The position numbers and the translations under genes are program-made. From Actinopolyspora erythraea (GTDB lineage Bacteria > Actinomycetota > Actinomycetes > Mycobacteriales > Pseudonocardiaceae): a stretch of 64,000 bases of DNA. The notes below the pieces were generated by a model. It ran no database searches and had not been told where the DNA came from. It worked only from the letters and a program-made list of their open reading frames with translations. The stretch is from assembly GCF_002263515.1 (NCBI RefSeq), contig NZ_CP022752.1, positions 3,968,001 to 4,032,000 of the forward strand, given 5' to 3'. Each line of letters opens with the position of its first letter. Position 1 is the first letter of the stretch. Positions 28,323 to 37,887 of the stretch are shown piece by piece.

Positions 28323-28765
28323 CCGGCAGCCGTAACGATTCGGGAAGTGACGACGACACACCGGGCAGGGCCCGTGACGCCCCGCCCCGGGACGAGGAGA
28401 ACCACGGTGACCCGGGACCGCCGACCGAGCGGTCCGGGAACGGCTCTGGGACCGGTGGTGCCCCGACGAGACCGGAGGAACCACGGGGCGACGGGATCCG
28501 CGACCGAGTCCCGCGAGAACCGTTCCACCAGGTCCACCGACTCGACGAACGCGGTTGGGAGGGAATCGTGCTCCACATCCGGCACGGACGGATCTCGGAA
28601 CCGGTGCGGCACCACGCGGTGCGTGCCGCGGCGCTGCCCGAGCAGCGGGACCGACGGCGGCGATTCCCCTCGGGCGGACCCCGACACGTCAGGCACGAGC
28701 GAAAACCCGGCGCGATGTGGCACGTGACTCCCACACTCGCACGCCACGACGCCGTGACGTACTGA
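28319..28765 (+). CDS. Possible coupled ORF after corA
   Basis: GTG 28319 overlaps the corA stop (GTGA) and opens a 148-codon frame with mostly G/C third positions. The product is hydrophilic, Arg- and Gly-rich, and resembles no family I know. Translational coupling is the only positional support; it may be a chance open frame in GC-rich DNA. Confidence 0.25.
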   Translation: MTGSRNDSGSDDDTPGRARDAPPRDEENHGDPGPPTERSGNGSGTGGAPTRPEEPRGDGIRDRVPREPFHQVHRLDERGWEGIVLHIRHGRISEPVRHHAVRAAALPEQRDRRRRFPSGGPRHVRHERKPGAMWHVTPTLARHDAVTY

Positions 28766-28872
28766 TTTTTCCCGGGAGCCACCACGGGCCACATCGTGCG
28801 GCGAGTCCCGTTCGCCCGGCGGTTCGTACCGGGCGCGGAAACCGTTTCGATCTGCACAATGGGGGTACCGTC

Positions 28873-28968
28873 ATGTCCCGTCTGGTCACCAGCAAACTCG
28901 CCGTCCTGTTCACCCTGATCAACGGCTGGATCCTCGCGGTGTTCCTGATCATCGCGAACCAGGTCTGA
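28873..28968 (+). CDS. 31-residue membrane micropeptide
   Basis: The short ORF begins MSRLVTSKLAVLF and ends in FLIIANQV. It is one predicted membrane helix with a short basic start. ATG 28873 has GGGGG about 8 nt upstream and third positions are G/C-rich. Proteins of this size are usually missed by gene callers. Function is unknown. Confidence 0.5.
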   Translation: MSRLVTSKLAVLFTLINGWILAVFLIIANQV

Positions 28969-29093
28969 GAGCATCCCGAAGCGTCGGCTCGGGGATTCCG
29001 ACTCGAACGCTGGTCTCTCCCGCGGAACCGGTCGCGAAAACACTTCCCGCTGTGGCGGGCACCTCGCGGTGGTTCCCGGCGGCGGACGCGACC

Positions 29094-29151
29094 GTTCGGG
29101 CACGGTTTTCGTTCGGGCACGGTTTTCCCGGGCTTACGGGAAACCGTGCCC
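29094..29151. repeat. Tandem 17-bp repeat and long hairpin
   Basis: GTTCGGGCACGGTTTTC occurs twice in tandem (29094-29110 and 29111-29127). The second copy forms a stem of about 15 bp with 29137-29151 (CGGGAAACCGTGCCC), with one bulged T and a 6-nt loop. It lies between the micropeptide and the CAP gene and may be a terminator. Nothing else is seen in 28969-29363. Confidence 0.6.
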
Positions 29152-29363
29152 GGGGCCGACCGCACCGCGGCATCCCGGCCGCCGGAATCGTTGTCCCCTC
29201 TCCGGGTGAAATCAAGGCTTCCCCTATCCCCCGGTGGAGATGATTCGACGCGTGCGTCGGCGCGGATGAGGTACTAATTCCGTTGTCAGCGCAGCAGGTT
29301 TCCCGCCGTCCGACGGAGCTCCGGTTCCGGGGGGGCGGGGAAGAACAACACCGGAAGTCGTAC

Positions 29364-29957
29364 ATGGCCATAACGCCGACACGGCTGCTACTCGCCGCCA
29401 CACCACTGACACTCCTGCTCGGCATCTCACCGCCGGAGCCCGCCGAGGAAGGCGGACCGACGACCGGTGAACGGACCGAACAGCACGTCGGGGCCGACGG
29501 CGACCACGGCTCCGGAGGTGACGACCGGGCGGAACGCCCCGGCGAAACCGCCGAGTCCGACCGGGTCCGTCGGATGCTCCGGCTGACCAACAGGGCCCGC
29601 GCTCGCGCCGGATGCCCGGAACTGCGGTTGAACGGGGTGCTGAACGAGGCCGCGCGACGGCACAGCGCGCAGATGGCGCGGCGGAACCATCTGGGGCACA
29701 GGGGAACGAACGGCACCGATCACGTCGCCCGGGCCCGGCGGGCCGGCTATCCGTCGGTCTACGTGGGGGAGAACGTGGCTGCGGGCAACGCCGACGCGGC
29801 CAGGACGTTCCGACAGTTGATCAACAGCCCGGGCCACCGCGAGAACATCCTGAACTGCTCGTTCACCGAGCTCGGGGTGGGATACGCCAGGGACGCCGAC
29901 AGCGAGTGGACCCACTACTGGACCCAGATGTTCGGCGACATCGCCGCGAAGGAGTGA
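29364..29957 (+). CDS. Secreted CAP (SCP/PR1-like) domain protein
   Basis: The 197-residue protein has an N-terminal signal sequence (LLLAATPLTLLLGI), an acidic Gly/Glu-rich linker to about residue 70, and a CAP domain. The CAP features are LTNRARARAGCPEL, HSAQMARRNHLGHRG, GENVAAG and SPGHRENILN, with Cys pairing likely (GCP, NCS). YkwD-type CAP proteins are exported; their biochemical role is unclear. ATG 29364 has GGAAG 6 nt upstream. Confidence 0.88.
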   Translation: MAITPTRLLLAATPLTLLLGISPPEPAEEGGPTTGERTEQHVGADGDHGSGGDDRAERPGETAESDRVRRMLRLTNRARARAGCPELRLNGVLNEAARRHSAQMARRNHLGHRGTNGTDHVARARRAGYPSVYVGENVAAGNADAARTFRQLINSPGHRENILNCSFTELGVGYARDADSEWTHYWTQMFGDIAAKE

Positions 29958-30070
29958 AACCGCTCCCCCGACGAGCTGTGGCCCCATTCGCGCCGGTCAC
30001 GGCCGACGAGCCCGCTCGGCGCGGCGTCCCACGGGACTCGGCGACACGACGCGACACGACCGTCACCGGA

Positions 30071-30595
30071 TCACTGCTGGGAGGCCTGGTTGCCCATCGC
30101 GAGCCGGGCCAGCATGTCCCGGGCCTGCTCGGCGTGCTTCGGCTGGCTCAGCACGTCGTAGCGCCCGGCCACCACCTGGCTGGAGGAAGAGAAGTCGCGC
30201 CGCCCACGCATCGAGGCGTAGGTGATCGCTGCCGAGACCATGCCGAAGACAATCCCGGCGGCCAGCACGACCAGCACCGGACCGAACCAGGGGTTCTGCA
30301 CCGTGAGGATGCTGATGACCAGGCCGATGAACAGCCCGAGCCAGCCACCGGAGAGCGCTCCGCTGCCCAGGACCCGTGCCCAGTTCAGCCGGCCGGTGAC
30401 CCGTTCCACCAGCATCAGGTCGACACCGACGATCGTGACTTCCTGCACGGGAAAGTCGTTGTCAGCGAGGTGGTCGACGGCACGCTGGGCCTCCTCGTAC
30501 GTGCTGTAGGAGCCGATCGGCCAGCCGCTCGGCGGGGTGGGCAAGCTGGGAAGCCCCGGAGCCGACCGAGCGGAGCCGGGAAACAGGCTGCTCAC
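30071..30595 (-). CDS. General stress protein 17M-like membrane protein
   Basis: The 174-residue protein has an N-terminal YflT/GSP17M-like domain (WPIGSYSTYEEAQRAVDHL ... VTIVGVDL), then two membrane segments at about residues 80-100 and 104-127, and a hydrophilic tail. GTG 30595 has GGAGG 8 nt upstream, so the start at 30661 is rejected. The role is unknown; the family is linked to stress response. Confidence 0.78.
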   Translation of the reverse strand: MSSLFPGSARSAPGLPSLPTPPSGWPIGSYSTYEEAQRAVDHLADNDFPVQEVTIVGVDLMLVERVTGRLNWARVLGSGALSGGWLGLFIGLVISILTVQNPWFGPVLVVLAAGIVFGMVSAAITYASMRGRRDFSSSSQVVAGRYDVLSQPKHAEQARDMLARLAMGNQASQQ

Positions 30596-30866
30596 CGTAG
30601 ACACCTCCGTAGAGAGCGACGTCCTGGGTGGGAACGTCGTCAGTGCTGTTCGCAGGGACACGACCGACGGTTCCGCCCCGTCCCCGTTCGGCCGGACCGT
30701 GGTGGGACCGACCTCGTACTCCCAGAGGGGTACTCACCGCGGAGCGATCCGAAACCTGCCGAAATGTCCTCTCGACCCAGTCTACCTCGCCCACCCGGAC
30801 GGGCAGTGCCGGTGACGATCTCGGCGACGGTGGGACTCCGGTGTCGATGTGGACGGTCCCCGGACG

Positions 30867-31907
30867 TCACCCGCGAGGGGCGAGCGTGAGCGGGCTGATC
30901 CGGACCCGCCCGCCGACGACGGTGTCCAGACCGCGACGCGAGGCCCTCCGGTCGATCACCCAGGTGTAGATCAGGATCGCGACGGCCATGGGCAGCACCT
31001 GGATCACCTGGTAGTCCCCGGACTGCTGCACGCTGGGAACCCCGCCGAGCCCGGCGACGAGCAGGCTCAGGCTGTTGTTGGCGGTGTGCATGGCCACGGC
31101 CGCCTCCAGTCCACCCGTGCGTACGCTCAGCCAGCACATGCTCGCCGCCATCAGGAAGAGCTCGCCCCACACGAGCGGATCGGTGTAGCCGTGTGCGAAC
31201 AGGAACAGCACCGACGACAGCACGATCCCGGGCCAGGGAGTCCGCAGCCACGCCGTCAGCGTCTGCAGCAGCAGACCACGGAAGACGAGTTCCTCCGCGG
31301 CGCTCTGCGCGGGCACCACCAGCAGCGCAGTCAGCGCCACCGCCAGGTAAGCCCGCCAGCCGGGAAACGCGAGCACCGGCACCCCCGCGGCCGACTGCAG
31401 CGCGGCGCTCATCGCGAACAGCGCGCCGAACACCAGTGAGGCCCAGAGCATCGTCTCACCGAGCCAGCGGAACCGAGGTGCGCCGAGGACGCCGACAACG
31501 GTGCCGAACCCGCGCCGCTGCACCCAGCGCGCGGTCAGCACCACCGGGGGAACGAGGGCGACCAGCGAGGCGAAGCTGAGGAACAGCACCGTCAACGGGG
31601 CCGACAGCAGTTCCTCGTGGGTGCCGGGCGGCAGCACCAGGGCCAACGATCCGAGCGGGCCGCCGAACACGATCATGCCCACCAGCAGGACGAGCCCGAC
31701 CAGCGAGGCGAGCACCGCCAACCCGAGGAACACGAGCAGCGCGACGGCGGGACGCCACCAGCGGTGAGCCGAGTTGCGCGCGAGCAGGTGGAAGGGGGTT
31801 CCCTCCGGCACCCGGGCCGGGAACCCCTTCCGGGGGGTACGCCCGGCTGCGGGGGCCGCACGGGTCTCAACGCCGTTCGGCGGCGTGTTCGCGGCGGGGT
31901 CGGACAC
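30867..31907 (-). CDS. CPBP intramembrane metalloprotease
   Basis: The 346-residue multi-pass membrane protein has the CPBP/Abi motif AAEELVFRGLLLQ (EExxxR, about residue 200) and FLFAHGYTD (histidine, about 235). About eight membrane helices are visible. CPBP proteins are glutamate proteases of the membrane; the target is unknown. GTG 31907 has AGGA 7 nt upstream. It follows the patatin-like gene by about 70 bp in the opposite reading order, with both genes on the minus strand. Confidence 0.85.
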   Translation of the reverse strand: MSDPAANTPPNGVETRAAPAAGRTPRKGFPARVPEGTPFHLLARNSAHRWWRPAVALLVFLGLAVLASLVGLVLLVGMIVFGGPLGSLALVLPPGTHEELLSAPLTVLFLSFASLVALVPPVVLTARWVQRRGFGTVVGVLGAPRFRWLGETMLWASLVFGALFAMSAALQSAAGVPVLAFPGWRAYLAVALTALLVVPAQSAAEELVFRGLLLQTLTAWLRTPWPGIVLSSVLFLFAHGYTDPLVWGELFLMAASMCWLSVRTGGLEAAVAMHTANNSLSLLVAGLGGVPSVQQSGDYQVIQVLPMAVAILIYTWVIDRRASRRGLDTVVGGRVRISPLTLAPRG

Positions 31908-31973
31908 AGCAGCATCCTAGGCGACGGCGGCTCGCGGTTCCCACCACGGCACGCGGCACGAGGCGGTTCCCCG

Positions 31974-34900
31974 TCACGTCGCGGCGGGCGTGTCGAGCGA
32001 GCCGCGCGGCCTGGGTTCGAGCACGTCGGCGACGCTCAGCAGCGTCGTCTGCCCCCATGCGGTGACGAGCAGTGCGAGCAGAATCCAGAACGACACCGAC
32101 CAGCTCTGCAGTACCGCCGGAACCAGCAGCGCGCCGGGGATCACCGCCGCGAGGAGGGTCGCGGCGATCCTGCCGCCGGTGCGCAGCGCGAAGGTGGCGT
32201 ACCAGGTGATTCCCGCACCGGCCAGCAGCAGCCCCAGCGGTCCCAACCGCACTCCGAGCCCGAACAGCCAGTAGCCGAGCGCCACCAGGAGCCCGGCGGC
32301 GGCCAGTCCGATCAACGACCGGGTCGCTGCCGCGACACTGTTCGAGTTCACCAGCCAACCCCAGCGCACGGCGGCCACCACCGCCAGCAGGGCGGCGATG
32401 CAACCCAGCGGGCCGGGCGGCGAGTCGGACAGCTCGACCACGCGCAGCCACCGCCACGTGTGGAGCTCGGTGACGCTTCCCGCCTGTCGCAACGTGTCGA
32501 GCGCGTACTCCCGCGCCGAGGGGGGCGTGGACTCGGTCAGCGCCACGGCGGACCCGCTGAGCACCGCACCGAGAGCGGCGCGGCGAGGGGCGGCGAGCGC
32601 GAGGGCCAGCAACATCGTCAGCGGCTTGAGCAGGATCATGCCCGTGCTGGCGAGGGCGCGGCGGAACCCCTTCCAGCCGGGGAACAGCGCCCGATGGGCG
32701 AGCAGCGCGCACCGGGTCGCGGTGGAGGCCAACCGCCGTTCCGCGAGATCGGCGGGGCGCTGTTTGCCCACGTCGTAGCCGCGTACCTGCTCGTCCAGCC
32801 GTCTCGGGTCCCGCACGGGCCGGGCATCGCCCGCGTTCGGATCGGCTCCGGAGGCCACGGCGGTCACGAACGGCACTTCCTCGGCGGCGACGGTCCACTG
32901 CAACCTTTCCACCACGGCGCGGCGCGTCACCGTCAGCGGGTGCTCGTCGGCCGGATTGGCGAAGAGCGCTTCGAGTTCGGCCCGCACCGCCCCGGCGTGC
33001 TCCGCCCAGCGCTCGGTGAGGAACTCGTGCCACCGCTCGGCGCTGGCCTCGTCGAGCTCGCCCAGTTCCGCGCTGGTCGGCCTGCTCAGGATTCGCCGCA
33101 GCGCGTCGCCGAGTCCGTCGGGCCCGAGGGCTCCGTTGTGGCGGACCAGACGGTCGGGGTCGACCAGCATCGGAACCAGCCCGGCCACGGCGTCCAACCT
33201 GCCCCACATCCAGTCGTTGGCACGCCACTTGGCGGACAGGAAGGCGGCGAAATTGCCCATGCCCGAACCGCGCACCTTGTCGGCGAGCGGAATCTCACCG
33301 CCGGAGTCGCGCAGCGCCGTGAACGGCAGCGGGCTGGAGCTGTCCGCGGCCAGGCGGTGCAGCAGGATCCGCGAGTCGGCCCCGGTGTCGAATTCCACGG
33401 GTGTGGTGAGCACGACCAGCTCGTGCAGCAGTCGCATCGGGTCGACGTCGGCGGCGAGTTCGAGCAGGCAACGCGTGGTCCTGTCCACCTCGACCAGATC
33501 AGCCGGTGTGGTGGCGGCTACCAGGTCGCCGACCAGGCGTTCCAGGGTGGACCAGCTCTCGGCGACGGCGTCGACTCCGACGTCGGCCGCCGCGGCCTCC
33601 TCACCCGAGGAGTCCACGATGGCCGACAGCTCCGCGTTGAACTCGGCGAGCCGCTGCCGGAACGGGGAACCCGCCTCGGGCTCCTCGTCGAGCACGCTGT
33701 CCAGCAACGGCGCCAGCAGCGCTCCCACCGGGGAGGGCAGCGCGTGCTGCAACCGGTGGTGGCGGTCGAGCACGCACTCGATCCAGCCGTCCAGTTCGGC
33801 GCGCACGAAAACGGGCTCGGTGCCCGCGGCGTGGATCCAGCAGCGGTCGGTCTGGCCGCGCAGAGCCTCGGCGACGGTACGCAGCCGGTACAGTGACGCC
33901 TTGACCGTGGCCGTCCGCTCCGAACGGCGGTGCGCCTGCAGTTCGCGGACCCAGCGCAGGCATTCGTCCACCGCGGACAGCAACGTGCGCACGTCGTCGA
34001 AGACCTCCCCGGGACGTCGCCGGGCGTGCGAGCGGTACTCGTCGACCAGTCGCTCCCGCAGCGCGGTGCACGCGGTCGCGGGCCACCCCTCCAGCGGCTG
34101 TCTCGGCACGGGGGGCAGCAGCGGGGTGCCGGTGGTGTCCTCGGGGGCGGTGAGCAGTCCGTACACGTGGGCGGCGCGGACTTCGGCGAGCTGTTCGGCG
34201 TACTCACCGGACACGGCCATCACTCGGTCGCTGAGCAGCCGGGCGCGCCGGGATCGCGGCGTCACCGCGAGCTCGGTGAGCACCGCCTCGCGCCGCCCGT
34301 TGGCCCGCCGAACCGACTCGTTGTGCCTGCCGATGCTGTCGATGTCCGTCAGCAGGCTCTCCTGCCCGAGCTTGGCCCGCAGTGCCGTGGCCGTCACCGC
34401 CCGGGCGAACCGCTCCCTGCGGGTGTCGGAGCGCGGTGAGTCCGGTTCCGGGTTGAGGTAGAGCAGCCAGCGCTCGGTCGGCGCGTCGGCCTCGACCTGC
34501 CGGATGGCCTCGACCGCGGCCGTGACGGGGATGTTGTCCAACACTCCACCGTCGATGACCCGGAACCGCCGATCGGCCGAGGTTGCCGTCTCGGAGAACC
34601 GGCCGTACAGGTTGGGCGTCGGCGCGGAGCTCCGCGAGTCGTGGCGCTCCGGCTGCCGCGGTTGGTCGGGGTCGTCGGAGCGGAACACGGCGGGCTCGAA
34701 GGCGAACGGGAAGGACGAGGTGGCCCGGGCGGCCTGCGCCAGTTGCCGTGCGGTACTCCGGGCCCGTTCGGCCGGGCCGAAGTCGCTGAGGGGTTCGCCG
34801 GGCCTGCCCCGGTGGCGGAACCGGAACATCGCTCGCCTGCGGGCCTTGCCGAACTCCCTCCCCACCGCGTCGAAGTGGCGCTCGGTCACCGGGTCCAGCA

Positions 34901-35408
34901 GTGTTCCGGTAAGCAGCAGCTCGACGCGCTCGACCGACTCGGTCTCGCGGTCCCGTCCGATCTGCTCGGTGAGCAGTTCGGTCAGTTCCGCGCGGAAGTA
35001 CTCGTCGCCCTCCAGCAGTGACTCCGGCCTGGGCTGCCACGGCCGGGGGACGGGACGCGTCATCGCCTCCAGGTCGGCCAGTCGGATCCAGGCGCGGCGC
35101 ATGGCCGTGAACGGCATGCCGTAGACCAGTGAGGCCGAAAGCAACGTCGCGTTGAGACCTCCCGCCGAAGTGCCCGCGAGCACGTCCACCTCGACGGATT
35201 CGTACCCCGCGAGCTCGGCCAGCTCGGCCCAGGGGTGGCGTGGGCTCTCCTCCTGGGTCGAGGAGCCGTTCACCGGGGCCCAGCGGCGCAACCGGTCGAT
35301 CTCGCCGACCGCTCCGCCGATCCAGACTGCCATGCTGGCGCCGCCGCGCAACGCCAGGGCGAGGCGCAGCTGCCGGGAAGAGTGCGAGTTCGGCTCAGCA
35401 CTGGACAC
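31974..35408 (-). CDS. Patatin-like phospholipase, DUF3376
   Basis: The 1144-residue protein begins with a patatin domain: the oxyanion motif ALRGGASMAVW near residue 20, the nucleophile in AGTSAGGLN near 80, and the acid in DGGVLDN near 287. A long central DUF3376-type region follows. The last 220 residues contain five or six hydrophobic segments, so it is probably membrane-bound. Likely activity is lipid acyl hydrolysis by a Ser-Asp dyad. The GTG start at 35408 is plausible but lacks a strong ribosome-binding site. Confidence 0.88.
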   Translation of the reverse strand: MSSAEPNSHSSRQLRLALALRGGASMAVWIGGAVGEIDRLRRWAPVNGSSTQEESPRHPWAELAELAGYESVEVDVLAGTSAGGLNATLLSASLVYGMPFTAMRRAWIRLADLEAMTRPVPRPWQPRPESLLEGDEYFRAELTELLTEQIGRDRETESVERVELLLTGTLLDPVTERHFDAVGREFGKARRRAMFRFRHRGRPGEPLSDFGPAERARSTARQLAQAARATSSFPFAFEPAVFRSDDPDQPRQPERHDSRSSAPTPNLYGRFSETATSADRRFRVIDGGVLDNIPVTAAVEAIRQVEADAPTERWLLYLNPEPDSPRSDTRRERFARAVTATALRAKLGQESLLTDIDSIGRHNESVRRANGRREAVLTELAVTPRSRRARLLSDRVMAVSGEYAEQLAEVRAAHVYGLLTAPEDTTGTPLLPPVPRQPLEGWPATACTALRERLVDEYRSHARRRPGEVFDDVRTLLSAVDECLRWVRELQAHRRSERTATVKASLYRLRTVAEALRGQTDRCWIHAAGTEPVFVRAELDGWIECVLDRHHRLQHALPSPVGALLAPLLDSVLDEEPEAGSPFRQRLAEFNAELSAIVDSSGEEAAAADVGVDAVAESWSTLERLVGDLVAATTPADLVEVDRTTRCLLELAADVDPMRLLHELVVLTTPVEFDTGADSRILLHRLAADSSSPLPFTALRDSGGEIPLADKVRGSGMGNFAAFLSAKWRANDWMWGRLDAVAGLVPMLVDPDRLVRHNGALGPDGLGDALRRILSRPTSAELGELDEASAERWHEFLTERWAEHAGAVRAELEALFANPADEHPLTVTRRAVVERLQWTVAAEEVPFVTAVASGADPNAGDARPVRDPRRLDEQVRGYDVGKQRPADLAERRLASTATRCALLAHRALFPGWKGFRRALASTGMILLKPLTMLLALALAAPRRAALGAVLSGSAVALTESTPPSAREYALDTLRQAGSVTELHTWRWLRVVELSDSPPGPLGCIAALLAVVAAVRWGWLVNSNSVAAATRSLIGLAAAGLLVALGYWLFGLGVRLGPLGLLLAGAGITWYATFALRTGGRIAATLLAAVIPGALLVPAVLQSWSVSFWILLALLVTAWGQTTLLSVADVLEPRPRGSLDTPAAT

Positions 35409-35624
35409 TTCGGACTCGCCTCCCGATCGCGGTCGGCCGGGTGATCGTACTGCCCCGAGAAACGTACCTCCCGTACCGCGTGATCGGGAGCTGCCGATCC
35501 GGGCAGTCGCGTTCCGCCGTTTCAGCGAAGCGCGGCGGTTTCCCGGGAAACGTGCTCCCCGCCTGCCCCGAGACCGGCGGCGCGGCTGTTTCCGGGAAAC
35601 CGCCGCCGGACGACGGGCGGAACC

Positions 35625-35819
35625 TCACTCCGCGACGTGGATGGCCCTGGCCGGGCACACCGACGCGGCGTGGCGAACGTCGGTGGCCCGGTCCTCGGAG
35701 GGCTCGGGGTCGAGTAGTTCGACGATGCCGTCCTCGTCACGCTGGTCGAACACCTCGGGCGCCAGCAGCACGCACTGCCCGGCACCGCAGCACCTGTCCT
35801 CGTCGACGGCGACCTTCAT
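35625..35819 (-). CDS. Ferredoxin, [3Fe-4S] P450-partner type
   Basis: The 64-residue ferredoxin shows CCGAGQCVLLAPEVF near residue 10 and VCPARAI near 54, the pattern of single-cluster ferredoxins that feed electrons to bacterial cytochromes P450. ATG 35819 has GAGGAG about 7 nt upstream. It lies downstream of the TetR and P450 genes on the same strand. Two short palindromes (35538-35551, 35588-35600) lie past the stop, the first being a perfect 14-mer. Confidence 0.9.
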   Translation of the reverse strand: MKVAVDEDRCCGAGQCVLLAPEVFDQRDEDGIVELLDPEPSEDRATDVRHAASVCPARAIHVAE

Positions 35820-35880
35820 GCGCGTCTCCTCTCGTCGTATCGGTGTCGGCACGGCCGACCCCGCGGGACCGGTCGCCCGA

Positions 35881-36537
35881 TCACGGGGAGTCGGTGACCG
35901 GTGCCAGCCACAGCCCGGTGATCGCGTCGATCAGCCCGGTGGCCGCCTCCTGCCAGCTGGCCCTGGGGGTGGGAGTCCCCTCTGCCAGGGCGCGTTCGCG
36001 TTCGGCGTAGGTGTGCACGATCAGTTGCCGGGCCATGTCGGAACGCTCGGCGCGGATCTCGTCGGGCAGGTCGGGAAGGCAGCGGTGCAGTCCTTCGAGG
36101 ATCCGGTGCATCGCGGGCGAGCTCATCGACTCCTCGATGGCGATGTCGCGCAGCGAGGGCTCGGTCATGACCTGTGCGCTGAACCTGGCGAACCAGGTGG
36201 GGTTGCCCAACGCCGCCAGGTTCTCCGCGCTCGGGCGCACCAGGCAGGCGACCCAGTCGCGGACCCGAGTGCTGTCGCCGACCTCCTTGAGCCGTTGGAT
36301 GCGCAGCCCCTCGACCGGCTCGTTTCGCTTGCGCACGATGGCCCGGACCAGGTCCGCCTTGGTTCCGAAGTGGTAGCTGACGGCGGTGTTGTTGCCCTGC
36401 TCGGCCGCCTCGCTGATCTGCCGGTTGGACACGGCCAGCACGCCGTGCTCGGCGAACAGTCGTTCGGCCGCGAGCAGGATCGCCTGCCGGGTGGCGTTGA
36501 TGCGCTCTTCCCTCACGGTTCTGCCAGTCATGGCCAT
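35881..36537 (-). CDS. TetR family regulator
   Basis: The 218-residue regulator has an N-terminal helix-turn-helix with NRQISEAAEQGNNTAVSYHF near residues 38-57. Its ATG at 36537 overlaps the P450 stop (TGATG), so the two are translationally coupled; ATG 36531 is an alternative. It most likely binds the palindrome upstream of the P450 gene and the divergent exporter gene. The P450 substrate or product could be its ligand. Confidence 0.88.
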   Translation of the reverse strand: MAMTGRTVREERINATRQAILLAAERLFAEHGVLAVSNRQISEAAEQGNNTAVSYHFGTKADLVRAIVRKRNEPVEGLRIQRLKEVGDSTRVRDWVACLVRPSAENLAALGNPTWFARFSAQVMTEPSLRDIAIEESMSSPAMHRILEGLHRCLPDLPDEIRAERSDMARQLIVHTYAERERALAEGTPTPRASWQEAATGLIDAITGLWLAPVTDSP

Positions 36538-37757
36538 CACCATCGCACCGGCACTTCGCGCAGTCCGCCGACCACCAGTCCCTCGACCTGTCGCAGCTCC
36601 TCGGCCGGCACGGCGAGTTCCAGCGAGGGGAGCCTGCGCAGCAGTACTTCGAGCACCCCCTGCAGCTCGGTGCGGGCCAGTGCCTGCCCCAGACAGGAGT
36701 GCGCCCCGGAGCCGAAGGCCAGATGGGGGTTGGGGGCGCGGTCCAGGACCATCTCGTCGGCGCTCTCGAAGACGGACTCGTCGCGGTTGGCCGAGGCCAT
36801 GCTGCAAACGACCGTGCTGCCGCGCGGAAGCCGGGTGTCGGCGATCTCCACGTCCTCGGTGATGTAGCGCGGCATCCCGAATCCGGGGTTGGCGTCGAAC
36901 CGCAGTGCCTCCTCCACGGTGCCGCGCACCAGCGAGCGGTCCCCGAGCAGCCGCTCCCACCGTCGCCGGTCGGCGAGCAGCGCGGACACCATCTTGCCGA
37001 TCATGTTGGCGGTGGTCTCGTGCCCGGCCACCAGCAGTCCCTGCCCGGTGGCCACCAGTTCCTCGTTCGACATCCCCCGCCCGTCGGGGTCGGTCTCGGC
37101 GATGAGCGAGCTGATCAGGTCCTCACCGGGTTCGGACCGCTTGGCCTCGACGTGGGCGGCCATGTACTCGGCGAACTCGCGCTGGGCGACCCTGATCTCC
37201 TCCTCGCCGTAGCGGGTCAGGTTCAGCAGCGTGTCCGACCAGTGGGAGAACCTGTCCCGGTCGGAGGCCGGCACCCCCAGCAGGTCGCAGATGACGTAGA
37301 CCGGCAGCGGAAACCCCAGGGCCGCCTTGAGGTCGGCGGGCGCGCCGCGCTCGACCATGTCGTCGACGAGCCGTTCGGTCGTTTCCTCGATGCCCGGCCG
37401 CAGCGCGGTCACGCGTCTGGCCGTGAACCACTTGCTCACCATCCGCCGCCAGCGCAGGTGTGGCTCACCGGTCTGCGGCAGCGCGGCGGCCATCGAGGTG
37501 TTGAACACTCCGCCGGACTCGTCGTCCGAGATCCGGGCCGCGTCCGCCGCGTCGAGCAGGCGGGTGAAGCGGGGGTCGGACAGCACCTGTTTGACGTCCT
37601 CGTGGCGCGTCACCAGCTTGGCCCCGTCCCCGCTGGGCAGTCGCACTTCCGCCACGGGGCACCGCTGCCGCAGCCGCTCCCACTCCTCCGGCGGCTCCAG
37701 GGGTGCCGGGTTCGGGATGGGGTAGTCCAGCGGCTGCCCATCCTCCTCGTGAGCCAT
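36537..37757 (-). CDS. Cytochrome P450
   Basis: The 406-residue class I bacterial P450 has the I-helix AGHETTAN near residue 247, ExxR in EEALR near 287, and the heme loop FGSGAHSCLGQ near 350 with the axial Cys. ATG 37757 has GGAGG 7 nt upstream; GTG 37760 is adjacent. It forms an operon with a TetR gene and a ferredoxin gene, and is divergent from an exporter gene. It may modify a small molecule that is then exported; no substrate can be named. Confidence 0.92.
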   Translation of the reverse strand: MAHEEDGQPLDYPIPNPAPLEPPEEWERLRQRCPVAEVRLPSGDGAKLVTRHEDVKQVLSDPRFTRLLDAADAARISDDESGGVFNTSMAAALPQTGEPHLRWRRMVSKWFTARRVTALRPGIEETTERLVDDMVERGAPADLKAALGFPLPVYVICDLLGVPASDRDRFSHWSDTLLNLTRYGEEEIRVAQREFAEYMAAHVEAKRSEPGEDLISSLIAETDPDGRGMSNEELVATGQGLLVAGHETTANMIGKMVSALLADRRRWERLLGDRSLVRGTVEEALRFDANPGFGMPRYITEDVEIADTRLPRGSTVVCSMASANRDESVFESADEMVLDRAPNPHLAFGSGAHSCLGQALARTELQGVLEVLLRRLPSLELAVPAEELRQVEGLVVGGLREVPVRW

Positions 37758-37821
37758 CACACGGCCTCCTCACACTCCGCTCACGCACTGCTCGGGGCAA
37801 GTTAAACACCGGGTGCTAACT

Positions 37822-37841
37822 TAAGTCAATCGATTGATTTA
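37822..37841. promoter_or_regulatory. TetR-type operator palindrome
   Basis: TCAATCGATTGA (37826-37837) is perfect. With flanking TAA and TTA it extends to 20 bp with one mismatched pair. A second inverted pair, GTTA/TAAC, lies at 37801-37820. The site sits between the P450 and MFS starts and is the likely target of the TetR protein at 35881-36537. Confidence 0.6.
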
Positions 37842-37887
37842 CATTTTCTCGTGTCTCCCATCCCAGAGAACACCGAAAGGACGAACC

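Noticed and set aside
29612..30889. 425-codon plus-strand open frame across the CAP and stress-protein genes.
   Set aside because: It overlaps two well-supported genes in other frames and has the shadow-frame composition.
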